From contig NC_013960.1 of the NCBI RefSeq assembly GCF_000024725.1, positions 2,094,001-2,158,000 on the forward strand: a DNA stretch of 64,000 bases. The letters are read 5' to 3'. The stretch's first letter is position 1; every line of letters starts with the position of its first letter. This document shows, piece by piece, positions 8,164 through 18,017 of the stretch. Position numbers and translations under genes: made by a program. This DNA is from Nitrosococcus halophilus Nc 4 (GTDB taxonomy: Bacteria > Pseudomonadota > Gammaproteobacteria > Nitrosococcales > Nitrosococcaceae). Below the pieces are notes generated by a model. It saw only the letters and a list, made by a program, of their open reading frames with translations, did not search any database and was not told the DNA's origin.

Positions 8164-10908
8164 CTAGCCGGTACCCTCTTGCGGAAGGCGTGAGGCAAGT
8201 AGGGTTTCTACCATCTCGATATCTATAGGTTTTAACAGGTAGTGATCGAAACCCGCCTGCTCGGAGCGATCCCGGTATCCTTCTAGATCATGGCCCGTCC
8301 ATGCAATCAACATCATTTCTTCTCGGAAATATTTCTCCCGAAGACGACGAGCTGTTTCATAACCATCCATGCCCGGCATGCTAATATCCAGGAATACTAC
8401 CTCGGGCTGGAAATTCTGCGCCGCTTCAATAGCGGAGGGGCCATCAGGCGCCATCATGACTTCATGCCCCAAAGCTTCCAGCAGCAGGGCAAAGGATGCG
8501 CGGACATCTGGTTCGTCATCGACCACCAGGATGCGACGTAAACCTTGACTCCGTACGGTGCTGGGGGCGGGCGGTATTTCCTGAGAAGTGGATTCCAGGA
8601 TAAGCGGCAGATGGATTGTAAACTCACTTCCCCGTCCCGGTCCTTCACTAAGCGCGAAAGCTTTTCCCCCATGCATTTCGGTTAAACGGTGGACCAGGGT
8701 CAGCCCTAGCCCTAGGCCGCTTTGGGCTTGATCCAAGGAGCGGTCAGCTTGGGTGAAGATATCAAAAATATAGGGTAGTTTCTCGGGCAAAATCCCCACC
8801 CCATTATCCCGTACCCGGATAATCGCCTCGCCCTCCTGGGATTGAGCTACCTGCAACTGGATATGGCCGCCTGATGGAGTATAGTTAACCGCATTGTTGA
8901 GCAAATTAGCGACTATTTGCACTAATCGCACGGGATCTGCCTCCACTTTAAGTGGCTGCGCCGGGAGCGACAGGGTCAGCTCATGACGAGCGCTTTCAAT
9001 GGCAGGCTGAGCGGTTTCAACCGCCTGCATTACCACCTCTTTAAGTTCCACCGGTTGGGTTTTAAGATTGATTTTCCCGGTGACGATCCGGGCCACATTG
9101 AGCAGATCATTCACCAAGCGGGTCAGGTGTTTGGCCTGCCGATCAATGATGTCGATGCTCTTACTCTGAATAGCCGGATGATGGAGGTGCATCCGCATAA
9201 GCTCCACCGCATTGCAGATAGGGGCAAGAGGATTACGCAGCTCATGGCCTAGCATGGCCAGGAATTCATTTTTGCAGCGGTCGGTTTCTTTGAGGGCTTC
9301 TTGAATGTGGACCAGATCATGAATGTCGGAGCAGGCGCCGAACCACTTGGTGATCTGGCCGGTTTCATTGCGGATGGGATGGGCGCGGCCCTGAAACCAG
9401 CGGTAGCGGCCGTTGCCATCGCGAAGCCGATATTGGGCTTCAAACAGCTCACCGGTTTCCACTGAGTGCCTCCAGCGGGTTTTTACCTGTTCCAAGTCAT
9501 CAGGATGGAGGGCCGCCATCCAGCCAGAACCCTCTGCTGCTTCGGGAGTCAGCCGGGTGTGTTCGTAAAAGCGGGGATTGGTGTATTCTCTGGAACCATC
9601 CGGGCGGCTGGTGAAGATAATGTCCGGTACCGTTTCAGCCATTACTCGGAAGCGCTCCTCGCTTTCCCGGAGGGCCTCTTCAGCTTGCCGCTGTTCGGTG
9701 ATATCGAAAATTAATCCGGCGATGGCGGTGGCATATTCCTGGGAGTTGCGTTTTACTGTGGTGCTGACCACCCGCCACCACCGCCATGAACTGTCCTTGT
9801 GTCGCAGGCGGTACTCTTGGCGGAGGACGGGAATTAAATCCTGAACAAAATCATGATAAGCCTGTAGAGTCCGTTCCCGATCTTCAGGATGCAGCCGCTG
9901 CTCCCACCAATCCCAACGCTCCGGCACAGGGGGTATCTCATCTAATGAGTACCCCAGCATTTCGGCGAATCGTCTATCGACGGTCCCCCAACTGAGGTCG
10001 GTGGCAAACTCATAATAGCTGGCATTGCTGGCTTGAATAACCGCGCTCTGCCGCCGTCGGCTCTCGCTCAGGGCTTGCTCGGCCCGCTTGCGCTCGGTAA
10101 TGTCCATAAACGCGCCTATGCATCCTCGAACTTGGCCTTTTTCATCGAAGAGGGGGGAGGCGTAACCATAGATGCTGGTTGCTGAGCCGTCATTGAAGAC
10201 CAGATCAAATTCTGAATCCCGGACTTCCACGCCATGGGTTGCAGCATATTGCAGTGGAAGTTCCTGGGGTGGAATTTCATGGCCGTTTCGGCAAACCTTA
10301 TAATTTAGCGGGCGTTCATTGGGCGGGGCTGTTTTTGACAGATTAACCTGGGGAGGGAGTTGCAGTAACTTATGGGCGGTTGGATTACCGGTGATGCGTT
10401 GGCATTCAGGATCATGGGCGAAGACAATTCCCAGGGGGAGGACCTCCATGAGTTTTTCGATTTCCTCAGCCCGCTCCCGCAGTTGCCTTTCCATCTGTTT
10501 GCGTTCCGAAATATTTCGGAAAAAGACCGAGAGGCCATCGGCTGAAGGGTAAGCGTCACACTCATACCAAAGGGCAGAGGGAAAATAGAAGGCTTCAAAA
10601 TGGACCGGAATGTTTTCTTCCATGGCCCGATGAAGTTGAGTATAAAAATCAGTTTCTTTGGCTTCAGGAAAGAGCCCCCAACACACCTGACCTAAGATTT
10701 CCTCCAGGGGTTTGTCCATGAGGCGTATTGCGGCTGGGTTGATATAAGTGAGGCGCCACTGTTGATCGATTAAAACAAAGGCATCGGTGATGCTGTCCAA
10801 GATATTTTCGATGTTGGGGGGCGTCTTCCAAAAGGTTTCCATGGATTGTTTCCCCTTGGCAGCCGTTTGTACTAAGAGTTTCTGCTTATTTTTTCCTTGA
10901 TTTTTCAT
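8164..10908 (-). CDS. PAS-rich hybrid sensor histidine kinase with receiver domain
   Basis: A 914-residue soluble kinase with no transmembrane segment. Four PAS/PAC units lie in the first 540 residues or so (about 27-135, 150-275, 285-415 and 420-545), each ending in typical PAC text such as GAFMDITERKRAEQ and GLIFDITEQRQAEE. The HisKA H-box (FLAMLGHELRNPLAP) places the phosphorylated His at residue 555. The HATPase domain (about 655-775) shows the N-box NLLNNAVNYTP and the G boxes RDNGVGI and GLGLGLTLVH. A C-terminal receiver domain (about 790-910) has the phospho-acceptor Asp841 in FLDISMPGMDG and the conserved Lys in LLKP. No response regulator or output gene is adjacent, so its partner must be elsewhere. 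The multiple PAS domains suggest sensing of redox, gas or a small ligand in the cytoplasm. Confidence 0.93.
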   Translation of the reverse strand: MKNQGKNKQKLLVQTAAKGKQSMETFWKTPPNIENILDSITDAFVLIDQQWRLTYINPAAIRLMDKPLEEILGQVCWGLFPEAKETDFYTQLHRAMEENIPVHFEAFYFPSALWYECDAYPSADGLSVFFRNISERKQMERQLRERAEEIEKLMEVLPLGIVFAHDPECQRITGNPTAHKLLQLPPQVNLSKTAPPNERPLNYKVCRNGHEIPPQELPLQYAATHGVEVRDSEFDLVFNDGSATSIYGYASPLFDEKGQVRGCIGAFMDITERKRAEQALSESRRRQSAVIQASNASYYEFATDLSWGTVDRRFAEMLGYSLDEIPPVPERWDWWEQRLHPEDRERTLQAYHDFVQDLIPVLRQEYRLRHKDSSWRWWRVVSTTVKRNSQEYATAIAGLIFDITEQRQAEEALRESEERFRVMAETVPDIIFTSRPDGSREYTNPRFYEHTRLTPEAAEGSGWMAALHPDDLEQVKTRWRHSVETGELFEAQYRLRDGNGRYRWFQGRAHPIRNETGQITKWFGACSDIHDLVHIQEALKETDRCKNEFLAMLGHELRNPLAPICNAVELMRMHLHHPAIQSKSIDIIDRQAKHLTRLVNDLLNVARIVTGKINLKTQPVELKEVVMQAVETAQPAIESARHELTLSLPAQPLKVEADPVRLVQIVANLLNNAVNYTPSGGHIQLQVAQSQEGEAIIRVRDNGVGILPEKLPYIFDIFTQADRSLDQAQSGLGLGLTLVHRLTEMHGGKAFALSEGPGRGSEFTIHLPLILESTSQEIPPAPSTVRSQGLRRILVVDDEPDVRASFALLLEALGHEVMMAPDGPSAIEAAQNFQPEVVFLDISMPGMDGYETARRLREKYFREEMMLIAWTGHDLEGYRDRSEQAGFDHYLLKPIDIEMVETLLASRLPQEGTG

Positions 10909-11130
10909 GGCGATTTGCTGCCTCGCTCCTAAGTGGATAAATCCCCTTTAAATAAAAATCATAGGATCACGGCAATCAGGCAATAAAGTTCCGCCCCGAA
11001 GTATTTGATTTTGAAAGCTGAAAGAAAGTGATTCCGGGAGAAAACGAAAATTTTGAGAGCACCTTCAGCCGATTTTTTTGCTACCGATAAAATTTCAACC
11101 AAAATAAATCAAGCACTTGAGTAGCACACA

Positions 11131-12609
11131 ATGAGCGACCATTACGATATCGAACTTTTGATTAAATCCCATATCCCCATCATCGTTATTGAAACCCATG
11201 AAGAACTGCGTGCGGTAGAACTATTAACCCAAATTACACGGCGCTTGGCTAGGCCGGTGTTTAAGTGGAGTGTGACCGAAGGTTTGAGACGCCTCGACCA
11301 GGATTACGCTCCACAACGCCATAATAGTCAACCGCTCGATGTCCTGCAGCACATTAAGGCGGTTTCCCTGCCGGGTCTTTTTATTCTCGCTGATTTTCAT
11401 CCCTATTTGGAGGATCCTCTCCATGTGCGTTTATTGAAGGATATTGCCCTTACTTGTGAGGTGAGGAAACACACGCTGGTGTTGTTGAGCCATCATCTTG
11501 ATATTCCCCCAGAATTGCATAAATTTTCAGCCCGGGCCGTGTTAACCCTACCCAGCCCCTCAGAACTGCACGCCCTCGTGCGAGAGGTGGCTAGAGAATG
11601 GTCCCTGCACCACAGCGGCCAATCAGTTAAGGCCGATCCGGAGGCCCTTCAAATGCTGGTGAGTAACTTGTCTGGCTTAACCTATAGGGATGCTAAGCGG
11701 TTGGCTCGCAATGCAATTTTTAATGATGGGGCGATTACCCAAAGTGATCTGCAGCGGGTGATGAAGGCAAAATATGAGCTTCTCAACCAGAAAGGGGTCC
11801 TTGCCTTTGAGTATGATACGGCACGTTTTTCTGAGGTCGGCGGTTTTAAGCGGCTTAAGCACTGGCTTGAGCAGCGCCGCCGCCCCGTAACGGACGGCTT
11901 GCCGTCGCCCCCTCTTGGGGTGCCAAAGGGAATTTTACTGCTAGGCGTGCAAGGATGCGGTAAGAGCTTGGCCGCGAAGGCAGTTGCAGGGACTTGGGCC
12001 ATTCCGTTGTTGCGGCTCGATTTTGGTACCCTTTATAATAAATTCTTTGGCGAGACCGAGCGTAACCTGCGGGAGTCCTTAAAAACTGCTGAAGCCATGG
12101 CACCCTGCGTGCTCTGGGCTGATGAAATTGAAAAGGGAGTCTCCACCGATGGCTCGGACAACGCCACTTCGCGCCGCGTGTTAGGGACTTTATTGACTTG
12201 GTTGGCAGAGAAAAAAAAACCTGTATTTATCGTTGCAACCGCTAATGATATTGAGGCTTTGCCGCCGGAACTGGTCCGCAAAGGCCGCTTTGATGAGATA
12301 TTTTTTGTTGATTTACCGGATCAATCTGCCCGTGAAGCCATTTTCCGTATTCATTTAGTCAACCGAAATGGGGATGGAGCGGCGATTGATATTCCCTCTC
12401 TTGCGTCAATGAGTGAAGGGTTTTCCGGTGCAGAAATCGAACAGGTGATTGTTTCCGCCTATTACTCCGCCCATGCACAAAATCTCACCCTGAATACCCA
12501 AACCATCGCCGCTGAGATTGCGCTGACGCGGCCATTATCAGTGACGATGGCGGAGAAGATTGCCTACTTGCGCTCTTGGGCGGCCGAGCGGACAGTGCCG
12601 TGTGATTAA
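11131..12609 (+). CDS. Ycf46-like AAA ATPase
   Basis: A 492-residue AAA protein. The N-terminal 235 residues or so are the poorly characterised region typical of Ycf46-type ATPases. The AAA module follows, with Walker A GVQGCGKS at about residues 272-279, Walker [10 protein letters not shown], sensor and arginine-finger text ([24 protein letters not shown]) and a C-terminal lid ([16 protein letters not shown]). The second acidic Walker B residue is kept, so it should hydrolyse ATP. Related proteins in cyanobacteria and plastids have been linked to photosynthetic or inorganic carbon regulation, but the role in a chemolithotroph is not established. It is transcribed divergently from the hybrid kinase across a 222-base gap and is followed 21 bases later by the lipoprotein hydrolase. 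Confidence 0.88.
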   Translation: MSDHYDIELLIKSHIPIIVIETHEELRAVELLTQITRRLARPVFKWSVTEGLRRLDQDYAPQRHNSQPLDVLQHIKAVSLPGLFILADFHPYLEDPLHVRLLKDIALTCEVRKHTLVLLSHHLDIPPELHKFSARAVLTLPSPSELHALVREVAREWSLHHSGQSVKADPEALQMLVSNLSGLTYRDAKRLARNAIFNDGAITQSDLQRVMKAKYELLNQKGVLAFEYDTARFSEVGGFKRLKHWLEQRRRPVTDGLPSPPLGVPKGILLLGVQGCGKSLAAKAVAGTWAIPLLRLDFGTLYNKFFGETERNLRESLKTAEAMAPCVLWADEIEKGVSTDGSDNATSRRVLGTLLTWLAEKKKPVFIVATANDIEALPPELVRKGRFDEIFFVDLPDQSAREAIFRIHLVNRNGDGAAIDIPSLASMSEGFSGAEIEQVIVSAYYSAHAQNLTLNTQTIAAEIALTRPLSVTMAEKIAYLRSWAAERTVPCD

Positions 12610-12630
12610 CTACTTGCTTAAGGGTATGCG

Positions 12631-13620
12631 ATGTTACTTCGAGTTCTTGGTAATATGTTGTTGCTTTTATTGCTGTTAATGCTAGTGGGGTGTATTCCCC
12701 GTATGCAGCGTCTAGGTGAACCGGTGCAAATGCCAAGACTTGAGGCAAAGCGGTTTATCACCGCAGATGGTGAAATCCTTCCCATGCGCGCTTGGCTCCC
12801 GGAGGAGAAAGCCACCTCCGTGGTGGTTGCCATTCATGGATTTAATGATTACAGCCACGCTTTTGAGGCGGTTGGAACTTACTTAGCCCAACATGGCGTG
12901 GCCGTCTATGCCTATGATCAGCGGGGATTTGGCGCTACCCGGCAGCGGGGAATTTGGCCCGGTGTTGAGTTGCTTGCCAGTGATCTTAAGGCCTTTATCA
13001 AAGCCGTGGGCGCCCAATATCGGAATCAGCCCCTTTATCTTTTAGGCGAAAGCATGGGGGGAGCCGTTGCCATGGTGACGATGGCTGCCCCGGATGCGCC
13101 CCCCGTGGAGCGTTTGATCCTAGTCGCTCCGGCGGTTTGGGGAGGGCAAAGCATGAATGGGTTTTACCGCTCAGTATTATGGGTGTCAGCCCATACGGTA
13201 CCTTGGTTGAGGGTAAGTGGGCGAGGTTTGAAGATCAGAGCTTCGGATAATAACGAAATGCTGAAGCAAATGCGTGCTGATCCTCTGGTGATTAAGAAGA
13301 CCCGAATCGATGCCCTCTATGGGGTGGTTCATCTCATGGATAGGGCTAGGGCGGCCATATCCCAACTCTATACCCCCACCCTGGTTTTGTATGGAAACCG
13401 GGATCAAGTGATTCCTAAACAGCCGGTTTGCCGTCTCCTGGAAGAAATCCCTGGACCCCGCTCGGCGGCTTTTTATCCAGAGGGTTACCATATGTTGTTA
13501 CGGGATCGGGAGGCTGAACAAGTTTGGCAAGACTTGGCTGAATGGCTGCAGGTCCCTGCTCGGGTATTCAGCTCTAGCACTCCAGCCGGATGTTTGCCCT
13601 TGCTGGCTCAAATGGATTAA
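12631..13620 (+). CDS. Lipoprotein alpha/beta hydrolase (monoacylglycerol lipase-like)
   Basis: A 329-residue protein with a leucine-rich signal peptide ending in a lipobox (LMLVGC), so it should be lipid-anchored at Cys21. The hydrolase fold is clear: oxyanion region AIHGFNDYSHAF, nucleophile elbow GESMGG, acid in YGNRDQVIP, and catalytic His in EGYHMLLRDREAE. The layout matches the serine-aminopeptidase S33/monoglyceride lipase group. The substrate is probably a lipid ester in the envelope, but this is inference. It starts 21 bases after the AAA ATPase stop and may share its transcript. Confidence 0.88.
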   Translation: MLLRVLGNMLLLLLLLMLVGCIPRMQRLGEPVQMPRLEAKRFITADGEILPMRAWLPEEKATSVVVAIHGFNDYSHAFEAVGTYLAQHGVAVYAYDQRGFGATRQRGIWPGVELLASDLKAFIKAVGAQYRNQPLYLLGESMGGAVAMVTMAAPDAPPVERLILVAPAVWGGQSMNGFYRSVLWVSAHTVPWLRVSGRGLKIRASDNNEMLKQMRADPLVIKKTRIDALYGVVHLMDRARAAISQLYTPTLVLYGNRDQVIPKQPVCRLLEEIPGPRSAAFYPEGYHMLLRDREAEQVWQDLAEWLQVPARVFSSSTPAGCLPLLAQMD

Positions 13621-13898
13621 ACAATCAGGGACGGTCAATTGCTTGCGAGTGGTTTCCCCTGGCATAATCCTAATAGCATTTCTCGTTTAATTGAGAGACC
13701 TAAGGCGCTCGGGGCAGACGCAACCAGACACGCTGTCAATCCATCCCTGGAAGCTCGACGTCGGCGTCCCTGCCGCCGACGGTCTGGTCACGCTGACCCC
13801 AAGCCCAATGGAGTTCTATCTAAATGGGAACCATTATAGAAACGTAGGATAATCAGTTAATTCATCCAAAATAATAGAGAGATTTAAAGAGGTGGGAC
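13621..13898. repeat. Intergenic repeat with GC-rich inverted repeat
   Basis: A 278-base spacer with no supported gene. At about 13756-13780 there is an inverted repeat CGTCGGCG-TCCCTGC-CGCCGACG embedded in a segment that looks like a dispersed intergenic repeat. There is no U-tract to make it a confident terminator. Confidence 0.4.
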
Positions 13899-14453
13899 AT
13901 GCGGTCGAGCGGAACTTTGGCGCCTGAGTGGAATATCGCCCAATGGTTTAATACCAGCCAGCCCTTGCAATTGGCTGATCTTCGTGGAAAAGTCGTGGTT
14001 ATCCATGCTTTTCAAATGCTTTGCCCTGGATGTGTGGTCCATGGTTTGCCCCAGACTCAGAAAATTTATAACACTTTTGATGCCAATGATGTCGCCGTAA
14101 TCGGTTTGCATACGGTGTTCGAGCACCATGAAGTGATGACTCCCCAGGCCCTTGAAGCCTTTATTCACGAGTATCGTTACACCTTTCCCATAGGGGTCGA
14201 TCAGCCGGATGGGCAGTCGGGACCCCCCCTGACCATGCGGGCCTATGGGATGCACGGAACCCCCACCCTGATCTTGATTGATCACAATGGCTATATCCGC
14301 AAGCATAGTTTTGGTCGTGATGACGATATGGGGATAGGGGCTGATATTGCGACCCTTATCAGTGAAGCCAAGGGAGCTGCGGTTGAACCGTCTACCCCTG
14401 AAGAGGGGCGTGCTGGGGGTGGCGGTTGCGATGAAGAAAAATGTACCGCTTAG
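13899..14453 (+). CDS. TlpA/AhpC-TSA-like thioredoxin-fold protein
   Basis: A 184-residue thioredoxin-fold protein with a CPGC active-site motif (FQMLCPGCVVHG, Cys at about residues 46 and 49), the fold's cis-Pro segment MHGTPTLILID, and a conserved GKVVVIHAF strand. No signal peptide is visible, so it looks cytoplasmic. The tail is unusual: a Gly-rich stretch ending GGGGCDEEKCTA, which adds a C-x4-C pair that could bind a metal or act as a resolving pair. The PhoX-like gene starts inside its 3' end (23-base overlap), implying translational coupling. The role is probably thiol-disulfide exchange or peroxide reduction; the substrate is unknown. Confidence 0.83.
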   Translation: MRSSGTLAPEWNIAQWFNTSQPLQLADLRGKVVVIHAFQMLCPGCVVHGLPQTQKIYNTFDANDVAVIGLHTVFEHHEVMTPQALEAFIHEYRYTFPIGVDQPDGQSGPPLTMRAYGMHGTPTLILIDHNGYIRKHSFGRDDDMGIGADIATLISEAKGAAVEPSTPEEGRAGGGGCDEEKCTA

Positions 14454-16560
14454 ATGCTCTGATGACGTGGAAGAAGATCCCAATACCCTAACCCCGGATC
14501 AGGCGGAGCCTCCGACCGCGGGGGAATCCATTGGGACCATTCTCGAGCGCCGCCTCAAGCGGCGCACCGTGCTCAAAGGAGTCGGGGTGGTGGCGGCCGC
14601 TCCCGTGCTTTCCTTGCTCCCTTCCCTCTGGACCCCGGAACGGGCGCAGGCAGCTCCTAAGGGGGGGTTAGGATTTACGCCTATTGCCGGCAGCAGTGCC
14701 GATAAAGTCATCGTGCCGGAGGGTTACCAGGCCAGGGTACTGCTTTCCTGGGGTAAGGCACTGTTTTCCGGGGTCCCGGATCTGGACACCGGGCATTTAG
14801 ATATCCTGTTGACTCCCCAGGGGGCGGAACTTCAGGCGAAGCAGTTTGGTTATAACTGCGATTTCAACGGTTTTTTCTCCCTATTCCAGGCTCGTTCCTT
14901 CCGGGGATTATTGGCCACCAACCATGAGTTTACCACCGAGGAACTCATGTTTCCCGGCTGGCCTGGCGATGATGCTCCGGCTCGGGCCAGTTTCATACGT
15001 CAATTTCCCGCCGTGGTTTCGGTCATGAAAGCAGCCCATGGGGTGTCCATTGTCGAAGTGATTCGGCGGGATGACCAATGGCATTTTAAGCAGGATTCCC
15101 CCTTTAATCGTCGGATTACGGGGGAGACTCCCATGGAGCTGACTGGACCGGCTGCCGGGCATGATTTACTGCAAACGGCGGCCGATCCTTCCGGTAAACA
15201 GGTTTTGGGCACTCTGAATAATTGCGCCGGCGGCAAAACCCCCTGGGGGACGTTGCTGACCTGTGAGGAAAACTTTGATCAATACTTCGGCAATCTTGAA
15301 GGGTTAATAAAACAGGCGGAGGAAGAGGGAGAAAACAGAACGGAATTAGAGAAATATGCGGTCTTTCACGAGCGTTTGCCCCTGCCGAGGGAATTAAGCC
15401 GCCGGGGCTGGGAGCTGGTTGATAAGCGCTTTGATGTGGCTGCACATCCCACCGAGGCCTTTCGCTTTGGCTGGGTCGTTGAAATTGATCCCTATCACCC
15501 TGATACCGTTCCCAAGAAAAGAACTGCCCTAGGCCGGTTTAAACACGAAGGGGCGAATGTGGTGGTGGCGCCGGAAGGCCGGGTAGCGGTCTACTCTGGC
15601 GATGATACGCCCTTTGAATATATCTACAAATTTGTGAGCGATAAGGCCTACGATCCCCAGAACCGGTCCCATAATCTGACCCTACTGGATCAGGGCACCC
15701 TCTATGTGGCCCGCTTTAGGGATGATGGCACCGGGGAATGGTTGCCTTTGGTGTTTGGGCAGGCTCCCCTTGATGAGGATCATGGTTTTACCAGCCAAGC
15801 GGAAGTGTTGATTAACACCCGGCGGGCGGCTGATCTGGTGGGAGCGACTCCCATGGATCGACCTGAAGATATTGAAACGAATCCAGTCAATGGCAAAATT
15901 TATGTCCCCTTGACTAACAATCCTTGGCGCGGCGCGGAAGTGAATATTTTCAATGGCCGCCGGATTTCGGGAGCGGCGGATGCCAAAAATCCGCGTACCC
16001 CGAACAAATCGGGTCATATTATTGAAATGACCGAGGATTCCCATGATCCGACGGCGCTTACCTTTAGCTGGGAAATCTTTATTCTTTGCGGTAACCCTTC
16101 TGCTCCGGAAGGCAAGTTCTTAACTTCTTTAACCAGTGAGGGGAGGATCGGTCCCCAGGATACCTATTTTGGAGGTTATCCGGCCGCCTCCCGGATTAAC
16201 CCCCTCGGCTCCCCGGACAATTTGGCCTTCGACCGTCTAGGCAACTTATGGATCGCCACGGATGGTAAACCTGATGTCCTAAACCTCTCCGAGCCTATTA
16301 ACAATGGCCTCTATGGAGTGCCCACGGCAGGTAAAAACAGGGGATGGGTGCGCCAGTTTCTGAGCGGCCCCAAAGGATGCGAGGTGTGTGGGCCGGAATT
16401 TACTCCGGATAACCAGACTCTCTTTGTCAGTATCCAACATCCGGGAGAAGGGGGGACCCTCAGCAAAAGGATCAGTGACTGGCCTGAGGGTAAGGGCCGG
16501 CCTCCGCGGCCTAGTGTCCTTGCCATCACCAAAACCGATGGGGATAAAATTGGAAGCTAA
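14431..16560 (+). CDS. Tat-exported PhoX/DUF839-family phosphatase-like protein
   Basis: A protein of about 709 residues of the PhoX (DUF839) family. I chose ATG 14431, 28 codons into a longer open frame, because it precedes the Tat signal closely and overlaps the upstream gene by only 23 bases. The twin-arginine motif is LKRRTVLKG, followed by a hydrophobic stretch and an AQAA cleavage region. Family text includes GNLWIATDGKPDVL, TCEENFDQYFG and GWVVEIDPYHP. PhoX enzymes are periplasmic, calcium- and iron-containing alkaline phosphatases, but many DUF839 proteins are not verified phosphatases. The overlap with a thioredoxin-fold gene suggests a linked role. An alternative start at 14347 would overlap by 107 bases. 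Confidence 0.85.
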   Translation: MKKNVPLRCSDDVEEDPNTLTPDQAEPPTAGESIGTILERRLKRRTVLKGVGVVAAAPVLSLLPSLWTPERAQAAPKGGLGFTPIAGSSADKVIVPEGYQARVLLSWGKALFSGVPDLDTGHLDILLTPQGAELQAKQFGYNCDFNGFFSLFQARSFRGLLATNHEFTTEELMFPGWPGDDAPARASFIRQFPAVVSVMKAAHGVSIVEVIRRDDQWHFKQDSPFNRRITGETPMELTGPAAGHDLLQTAADPSGKQVLGTLNNCAGGKTPWGTLLTCEENFDQYFGNLEGLIKQAEEEGENRTELEKYAVFHERLPLPRELSRRGWELVDKRFDVAAHPTEAFRFGWVVEIDPYHPDTVPKKRTALGRFKHEGANVVVAPEGRVAVYSGDDTPFEYIYKFVSDKAYDPQNRSHNLTLLDQGTLYVARFRDDGTGEWLPLVFGQAPLDEDHGFTSQAEVLINTRRAADLVGATPMDRPEDIETNPVNGKIYVPLTNNPWRGAEVNIFNGRRISGAADAKNPRTPNKSGHIIEMTEDSHDPTALTFSWEIFILCGNPSAPEGKFLTSLTSEGRIGPQDTYFGGYPAASRINPLGSPDNLAFDRLGNLWIATDGKPDVLNLSEPINNGLYGVPTAGKNRGWVRQFLSGPKGCEVCGPEFTPDNQTLFVSIQHPGEGGTLSKRISDWPEGKGRPPRPSVLAITKTDGDKIGS

Positions 16561-16591
16561 CAAGTTCATTTTCATTGTTGAACCGCGCTAG

Positions 16592-17869
16592 TTAGCAGTC
16601 GCACGCTTTATAGAGAATACGGTAAATGCGTCCCCCTTGGTCATCGCTGATATAAAGGGAACCATCCGGTCCTTCAGCGATTCCCACGGGTCGGTGGGCC
16701 GCAGCGCGGGGATTCTTGTGTTGAGCGGCAAAACCTTCTGCGAACACTTCCCAGGCGCCGGCGGGGTTTTTGTCCTTAAAGGGGGCGAAGACAAGATGAT
16801 AGCCGCCTTGGGGCAGTGGGGCCCGATTCCAAGAGCCGTGGAAGGCAATGAATGCACCTCCCTGATATTTTTTCGGGAACTGGTTGCCGGAATAAAAGTG
16901 CAAGCCATTGGGAGCCCAATGGGCGGGAAAAGCTATCAACGGATTTTGTTTCTCCTGGCAGCGGCCCACCGCTTTCCCATCTCCCCCGTATTCGGGGGCT
17001 AAGACTTTTTGGTTCAGCGCCGGGTCATGGTAGCAGTAGGGCCAGCCAAAATCCCTATGTTCTTCGATACGCACCAACTCCTCTGAGGGTTTTTCCGCAT
17101 TCTGGGTCTCGTCGAAATGGGGCCACAGATTTAACTGATCCCGCCCGTGGACCACACCATAAAGTTTGCCGTCTTGGGGGCGAATCGCAAGGGCAACTGT
17201 ATTGCGAAGGCCGGTGGCAAAGCGAGCCCCGTCTTGTTGATCCTGACGGGGCTGATGGGCGTCAAAGCGCCAAATTCCAGCGCGGGTGTCAAGTTCGTTG
17301 CACGGATCTTTTCCCGGTGAGCCCGCAGCCCGATCCTGTTTTTGACAGGCGTTGGAGGGGGAGCCAATATTGACGTAAAGCCCCCCTTCAGAATCGAAAG
17401 CGATGCTTTTGGCCCGATGACTCGGGGCTGCTGGCAGCCCTTGGACAATGGTCTCGGCCGCCCCCGCAGGCTCCAAATCTCCAGCCCGCCATGGATAGCG
17501 TATGATGGTGTCATGGGTGGAGAAATAAAGATAATCTTTATGAAATTCCACGTCACTTCCAGGGCCGTTGCCAAAACGCTTTTTTACGTCGGCAACGCCA
17601 TCCCCTGTGGTGTCCCGTAGCGCCAGGACTCCACCTGACTTATTGGTGGTGCCAATGGCAATGAATATATCCCCATTGGGGGCAACTGTTAAATGGCGTG
17701 CTCGGCCCACTTGGTCCGCCACGATAAGGGCGCAAAAGCCTTTAGGTAAGATGAGCCCCCCGTTATCTGGATTGCAAGCCGGCTGTGCTAGCGTGGCGGT
17801 AGAGAGCAAGATACAGAAAAATAGCATGAAGGCTCCCCAAGCGGGGACGTTATTTCGTCTTTTTGCCAT
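16592..17869 (-). CDS. Exported PQQ-type sugar (glucose/sorbosone) dehydrogenase
   Basis: A 425-residue protein with a signal peptide (hydrophobic core about 12-28, cleavage near TLAQPAC). The body is a six-bladed propeller of the GSDH/L-sorbosone dehydrogenase family: LPKGFCALIVADQVGRARHL, SVYRYPW-like text, TGLRNTVALAIRP, and HRDFGWPYCYHDP, a conserved segment of these enzymes, plus AFHGSWNRAPLPQGGY. These proteins oxidise sugars or related alcohols in the periplasm using PQQ. The substrate is not known, and no PQQ synthesis genes are in the window. It is convergent with the PhoX-like gene, 31 bases apart. Confidence 0.85.
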   Translation of the reverse strand: MAKRRNNVPAWGAFMLFFCILLSTATLAQPACNPDNGGLILPKGFCALIVADQVGRARHLTVAPNGDIFIAIGTTNKSGGVLALRDTTGDGVADVKKRFGNGPGSDVEFHKDYLYFSTHDTIIRYPWRAGDLEPAGAAETIVQGLPAAPSHRAKSIAFDSEGGLYVNIGSPSNACQKQDRAAGSPGKDPCNELDTRAGIWRFDAHQPRQDQQDGARFATGLRNTVALAIRPQDGKLYGVVHGRDQLNLWPHFDETQNAEKPSEELVRIEEHRDFGWPYCYHDPALNQKVLAPEYGGDGKAVGRCQEKQNPLIAFPAHWAPNGLHFYSGNQFPKKYQGGAFIAFHGSWNRAPLPQGGYHLVFAPFKDKNPAGAWEVFAEGFAAQHKNPRAAAHRPVGIAEGPDGSLYISDDQGGRIYRILYKACDC

Positions 17870-18017
17870 GGAGTTGCTCCAAGAGTGGGGATATCTATTC
17901 GCGGTTTATTTTAGGGTTAGTTGGGACAACACTGTGGGCAGTCAAAGTGACAGAATAGGCGAGGGGAGAGGAAATTGCCACTCCCAGATAGGAGCAATTT
18001 ACTCTAAGGTCATCTCC

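Noticed and set aside
13639-13839. 66-codon frame after the lipoprotein hydrolase gene
   Set aside because: It lies over a GC-rich inverted repeat, is Arg-rich by composition and lacks a ribosome site.
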